Positions 60,466-64,000 of a stretch of DNA of 64,000 nucleotides are shown here, piece after piece; the stretch's first letter is position 1; each line of letters starts with the position of its first letter. The notes under the pieces are model-generated. The model did no database searches. It worked only from the letters and a program-made list of their open reading frames with translations, and was not told the origin of the DNA. Source of the DNA: Streptomyces laurentii (lineage in GTDB: Bacteria; Actinomycetota; Actinomycetes; Streptomycetales; Streptomycetaceae); the NCBI GenBank assembly GCA_002355495.1, contig AP017424.1:5397501-5461500 (forward strand), in the 5' to 3' direction. The position numbers and the translations under genes are program-made.

Positions 60466-63372
60466 ATGGACCCGATCAACCGGGGACCGGAGGAGTACGG
60501 TCGCGACACCGAGGGCGCGGACGCCCGCCCGGGGCACACCGTACCCGCGCCCGCGCCGACCGCCTCCACCCGGGTACGCACCGCGCGTCTCGTCTCCGGC
60601 GGCCTGTTGCTCACCCTCAACCCGCTCGACGGCAGCGAGATCGAGGTCTGCCCGCCCGGCGAACTCCCGGCCGAACCCCGCCGCCGCACCGAGCGGGAGC
60701 GCGCCGAGGCCGCCCGCGCCGCCGCCCCGCCCGTACCGCCGGGACCCGCCGCGCCCGCCCTCCGGCTGATCGAGCGTCAGGAACAGCGCGAGCTGCTCGT
60801 CCAGCACCTCACCAGCGGCCGCTCCGCCCGGATCAGTGGCCCCGCCGGCTCCGGCCGCACCGCCCTGCTCGACGCCGTGGCCGCCGACTGCGCCGGCGTC
60901 GCCCCCGACGGCGTGGTCCGGCTCACCGGCTACCACCGCACCCCGGCCGACGTGCTGTACGACCTCTTCTACGCCGTCCAGCACGCCCCCGCCTTCCGGC
61001 CCGACCGCGAGGACCTGCACCGCGAGGTGGCCGCGATAGGGGCCATCGTCCTCGTCGACGATCTCGAATTCGGCGGCGCCGCGCTCGACGAACTGCTCGC
61101 CGCCACCCCCGACTGCGCCTTCCTCTTCGCCGCCGGGACCGACACCCCCGCCGCCTCGCCCGAGGCCTCCCTCGAAGAGATCGAGCTGACCGGCCTCGAC
61201 CGGGCCGGCGCCGTCGCGCTCCTGACGGCCGCCGCCGGCCGTCCCCTCACCGACGAGGAGACCGCCTGGGCCGGCGACCTGTGGTTCGAGTCCCAGGGGC
61301 TGCCGCTCCGCTTCGTCCAGGCCGGCGCCCTGCTGCGACAGCTCGACCGACTGCGGGCCGAACCCGCCGAGTTCGACGCCTTCGGCGCGCTGGAGGAAGC
61401 CTTCGGCACGGGCCCCGGCGCGGGCGCCCCGTCCGCCGCCGGGGACGCCGACGCCGCGCCGCGCGACGTCTCCCTGCCGAGCCTCGGCCAGGGCGCCGCC
61501 CCCGCCGTGCTGCTCGCCTCCCGGCTCAGCCGTGCCGCCCAGGACACCCTGCGGTTCGCCGTCGCCCTCGGCGGCGAGGTCCCGCACCAGGCGCACCTGC
61601 CCGCGCTCGTCGGCGACACCCACGCCGACGCCGCCGTCGGCGAACTCCTGTCCTGCGGCCTGCTCTCCCCGGTCGGCACTCGCTTCCGGCTCGCCGCCGG
61701 TGTCCTCACCCAGCTCCTCGCCGAGGAGTACGAGGCCGACCCGGCCGGTCGCGCGCACACCGTCGCCCAGCACTACGCCTGGTGGGCCGGCCACCCCTCC
61801 GTCACCCCCGAGCGGGCCGGCGCCGAAGCCGACTCGCTGCTCGCCGCCCTCGCCGCGCTCGTCTCGGCCACCGACCCCGAACAGCGCGCCGCCGCCGTCC
61901 CGCTGGCCCGCGCCGCCGCGCCCGCCTTCGCCGCCGCGCTGCACTGGGGCGCCTGGGAACGCGCCCTGCGGGCCGGCCTGGAGGCCGCCCGGCGGGCCGG
62001 CGAGGTCGCCGAAGAGGCGTACTTCCACCACGAGTTGGGCGTTCTCGCGCTGTGCCGGGGCAACCTCCAGCGGGCCCGCGCCGAACTGGAGGCGTCCATC
62101 GGGTTGCGCGGCGCCGTCGCCGACAAGCGCGGCACCGTCGCCGGCCGCCGGGCCCTCGCGCTCGTCGCCGACCTCACCGGCGAGTCCGCCGTCGCGCCGA
62201 TGGACGAGGCGCCCGCCGCCGTACCGGGGCCGGGGCCGGCCACGCCCGCCCCGCTCGCGTCCGGGCTGCCGCGCCGCGAGGGACCCGCCTTGCCGCAGCG
62301 CGGCACCCCGAAGACCGGTCCGGTGAGTGCCACGGCCGCGACCGCCGCACTTCCGACGGGCTCCGCAGGTCCCGCGACGGCGCCGACCGCCGCGCTTCCG
62401 ACGACCGGACCGAAGAACGGTCCGAAGGGCGGTCCGGCGAGCGGCGCGGTGGGCGCGACCGCCGCGACCGCCGCGCTCCCGGCCGGTCCCACGGGGCCCG
62501 CCGCGGCGCCGACCGCCGCACTCCCGAAGAGCGGACCGAAGGCCGGGCCCATGAGCGGCGCGGCCGCGACGGGCGCGCTGTCGGCGAAGTCCGCCTTCCC
62601 CGACCTCGCGCCGCCGACCCCGGCCACCCCGATGCCCCCGGTGGCCTCCAAGGCGTCCCTGGACGCCTTCGCCGCCTTCCCGGACGACCCCGCGGCCACC
62701 GCCGCGACGGGCCGCCTCCAGGCCGCGGGCCCGGGCTCCGCCCCGCGCCCCGGCCAGGCGACCACCGTGACGCCGGCCGTGAAGCGGGGCAAGGGCGGCC
62801 GGCACGGCATGCGCGGCGGCATCCTCTCCGGCGCCCGCCGCAACGTGGCCGCCATCGGCGCGGGCGTCCTCCTCGCCGCCGTCCTCGGCACCGTGGTCAC
62901 CCTCGGCGCCACCTCCGGCGAGGGCGACGAACCCGGCGCCGGCGACCAGGTCACCTCGGACAGCACGCCCGCCCAGGACGGTACGCAGGACGGCACCGGC
63001 GGCGACGCCGAGCCCACCGAGAACGCCGCCACCGACGGTCCCGGCGGCCCCGCGGCCCCGGACCCGACCGCCACCACGGCGCCGACCACCACCGCCTCGA
63101 CGGACCCGACGGCCACCCCGTCCGACACGCCCTCCGCGACCGGGTCCGCCTCGCCGACCCCCACGGAGACCACGCACTCGCCGCGCCCGACCCAGAGCCC
63201 GACGGGGACCACGGAGCCCACCACGCCGCCGGCCACCGACCCCGCCACGACTCCGCCGACCACCGAGCCGACCGCCACGGAGCCGGACCCCACCAACACC
63301 GGCCCCAGCGGCTCCGCCTCCGCCTCCCTCGGCGGCGACACCCCGGCCGCGTCGACGGACGCGACGGCCTGA
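60466..63372 (+). CDS. large membrane-anchored P-loop protein with extracellular Ser/Thr-rich tail
   Basis: This protein of about 968 residues has a P-loop at residues 125-132 (GPAGSGRT), an ATPase-like core with IVLVDDLEFGG, and helical AAA/STAND-like sequence to about residue 590. Then come Ala/Pro/Thr-rich low-complexity repeats (two related blocks of roughly 40 residues including ATAATAALP, DNA 62310-62570), one transmembrane helix near 794-820 (NVAAIGAGVLLAAVLGTVVT), and a C-terminal tail of Thr/Pro/Ser. The ATG at 60466 follows GGGAGCTTG. It resembles conserved Streptomyces ATP/GTP-binding proteins upstream of nucS. Its function is unknown. Confidence 0.8.
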   Translation: MDPINRGPEEYGRDTEGADARPGHTVPAPAPTASTRVRTARLVSGGLLLTLNPLDGSEIEVCPPGELPAEPRRRTERERAEAARAAAPPVPPGPAAPALRLIERQEQRELLVQHLTSGRSARISGPAGSGRTALLDAVAADCAGVAPDGVVRLTGYHRTPADVLYDLFYAVQHAPAFRPDREDLHREVAAIGAIVLVDDLEFGGAALDELLAATPDCAFLFAAGTDTPAASPEASLEEIELTGLDRAGAVALLTAAAGRPLTDEETAWAGDLWFESQGLPLRFVQAGALLRQLDRLRAEPAEFDAFGALEEAFGTGPGAGAPSAAGDADAAPRDVSLPSLGQGAAPAVLLASRLSRAAQDTLRFAVALGGEVPHQAHLPALVGDTHADAAVGELLSCGLLSPVGTRFRLAAGVLTQLLAEEYEADPAGRAHTVAQHYAWWAGHPSVTPERAGAEADSLLAALAALVSATDPEQRAAAVPLARAAAPAFAAALHWGAWERALRAGLEAARRAGEVAEEAYFHHELGVLALCRGNLQRARAELEASIGLRGAVADKRGTVAGRRALALVADLTGESAVAPMDEAPAAVPGPGPATPAPLASGLPRREGPALPQRGTPKTGPVSATAATAALPTGSAGPATAPTAALPTTGPKNGPKGGPASGAVGATAATAALPAGPTGPAAAPTAALPKSGPKAGPMSGAAATGALSAKSAFPDLAPPTPATPMPPVASKASLDAFAAFPDDPAATAATGRLQAAGPGSAPRPGQATTVTPAVKRGKGGRHGMRGGILSGARRNVAAIGAGVLLAAVLGTVVTLGATSGEGDEPGAGDQVTSDSTPAQDGTQDGTGGDAEPTENAATDGPGGPAAPDPTATTAPTTTASTDPTATPSDTPSATGSASPTPTETTHSPRPTQSPTGTTEPTTPPATDPATTPPTTEPTATEPDPTNTGPSGSASASLGGDTPAASTDATA

Positions 63373-63393
63373 CGCGAGGGCCTCACGACGCGT

Positions 63394-63428
63394 ACGAGGG
63401 GTGACCCGGTGCCCGGGTCACCCCTCGT
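63394..63428. terminator. hairpin terminator after the P-loop protein gene
   Basis: ACGAGGGGTGACCCG (63394-63408) pairs perfectly over 15 bp with CGGGTCACCCCTCGT (63414-63428). Confidence 0.8.
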
Positions 63429-63581
63429 CGTCGTGCCCGGCCGGTGTCAGCGCGGCGTGGCAGAGTCCTCGCCATGACGATGCCGGACAGGGGCGGACGC
63501 GTACTGCCCGAGAGCACCGGACACGACCCGTTCGACGCTCCCGCCTGGTCCGGGGCGAAGGGCGGGTACGGCGGTACGACA

Positions 63582-63617
63582 CAGGGCCCCGGTGCGATCG
63601 CTCGCACCAGGGCCCTG
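63582..63617 (-). terminator. hairpin terminator downstream of nucS
   Basis: Outer arms CAGGGCC (63582-63588) / GGCCCTG (63611-63617) and inner arms GGTGCGA (63591-63597) / TCGCACC (63602-63608) form a strong hairpin 36 bp after the nucS stop on the minus strand. It probably ends the nucS transcript. Confidence 0.75.
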
Positions 63618-63652
63618 CGCCGTACAGCCGTCCTACGCGGCGGCGTGGCCGG

Positions 63653-64000
63653 TCAGAACAGCCGCAGCTTGTCGTCCTCGATGCCGCGCAGCGCGTCGTA
63701 GTCGAGCACCACGCAGTCGATGCCGCGGTCGTTCGCCAGCACGCGGGCTTGCGGCTTGATCTCCTGCGCGGCGAAGATGCCCTTGACCGGCGCGAGGTGC
63801 GGGTCGCGGTTGAGCAGGTCGAGGTAGCGGGTCAGCTGCTCCACGCCGTCGATCTCGCCGCGCCGCTTGATCTCCACCGCGACGGTAGCGCCGTCGGAGT
63901 CCCGGCACAGGATGTCCACCGGGCCGATGGCCGTCGGGTACTCGCGGCGGACCAGCGTCCAGCCCTCGCCGAGCGTCTCGATCCGGTCCGCGAGCAGCTC
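63653..64000 (-). CDS. nucS: mismatch-specific endonuclease NucS, 5' part outside window
   Basis: The frame stays open to the right edge, so only the C-terminal ~115 residues are present. Visible parts are REYPTAIGPVDILCRDS, then ATVAVEIKRRGEIDGVEQLT with the nuclease acidic/Lys residues (VEIK, with Asp in PVDILC), YLDLLNRDPHLAPVKGIFAA, and the last residues KLRLF. NucS/EndoMS cuts both strands at mismatches and is the main non-canonical mismatch repair enzyme in actinobacteria. The C-terminal LRLF is the type of beta-clamp contact known for NucS. Confidence 0.94.
   Translation of the reverse strand, partial: ELLADRIETLGEGWTLVRREYPTAIGPVDILCRDSDGATVAVEIKRRGEIDGVEQLTRYLDLLNRDPHLAPVKGIFAAQEIKPQARVLANDRGIDCVVLDYDALRGIEDDKLRLF

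Noticed and set aside
60418..63177. 919-residue antisense ORF
   Set aside because: Gly/Arg-rich shadow of the P-loop protein gene.
60108..63404. 1098-residue plus-strand ORF
   Set aside because: Its start lies in tandem repeats and the rest is an Arg-rich out-of-frame read of the P-loop protein.
63474..63652. Small ORF starting MTMPDRGGRVLPES
   Set aside because: It runs through the nucS terminator hairpin and has no ribosome binding site or family resemblance.

Overview
The window is high-GC actinobacterial chromosome, almost certainly Streptomyces. Third-codon-position G/C is strong, GTG and TTG starts follow purine-rich ribosome binding sites, and the gene order LCP protein - rpmE - prfA - prmC - tsaC - phosphatase-like - glyA - wecA-type transferase - atpIBEFHAGDC is the usual Streptomyces neighbourhood of the ATP synthase operon. 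No rRNA, tRNA, CRISPR array, insertion sequence or attachment site was seen.

Layout. 1-17.2 kb is conserved core: translation factors, a glycan lipid-carrier transferase, the complete F1Fo ATP synthase operon with internal and terminal hairpins, a DUF2550 membrane protein and a phosphopantetheinyl transferase-like protein. 17.2-20.4 kb is a TetR/MFS efflux pair with a clear palindromic operator, plus an AhpD-like protein. 20.5-34.2 kb is an accessory biosynthetic locus of two divergent arms. One arm is UbiA prenyltransferase, methyltransferase, adenylating ligase, FAD oxidoreductase and two DegT aminotransferases. The other is Gfo/Idh dehydrogenase, a TIM-barrel/M20 fusion, an Ldh2-type dehydrogenase, a second Gfo/Idh and a small conserved protein. 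I do not recognise its product. 34-40.4 kb holds an EF-hand protein, a nucleotide-sugar dehydrogenase, a small secreted protein, and an acyl-activating ligase with a frameshifted type III CoA-transferase. 40.6-41.9 kb is a secreted CBM2 plus Cip1-like protein behind a perfect CebR-type operator.

The most striking short element lies at 44.79-44.87 kb. It is an unannotated 26-codon gene on the minus strand ending in the hexapeptide AWYIWY and lying directly upstream of an unusual cytochrome P450. AWYIWY is the peptide backbone of tryptorubin A, so this is a tryptorubin-type atropopeptide RiPP locus (precursor plus P450). A hairpin separates precursor from enzyme, and an 11-bp-spaced direct repeat sits upstream. 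A second, frameshifted P450 follows.

45.2-48.3 kb is a Streptomyces regulatory island: a lipoprotein with an 18-bp palindrome upstream, three overlapping tiny genes, an XRE/DUF5753 regulator and three tandem DUF397 genes each with its own hairpin. 48.4-64 kb holds an MFS/TetR pair, a chitinase with a readable promoter and direct repeats, a two-component system, a membrane protein overlapping a cobalamin adenosyltransferase gene tail to tail, an ABC exporter with a divergent TetR and operator, 3-hydroxybutyryl-CoA dehydrogenase, a STAS protein, a large membrane-anchored P-loop protein, and the 3' part of nucS.

Two single-base frameshifts about 4.4 kb apart (near 38825 and 43260), both in short C runs, need checking against reads before those genes are called pseudogenes.
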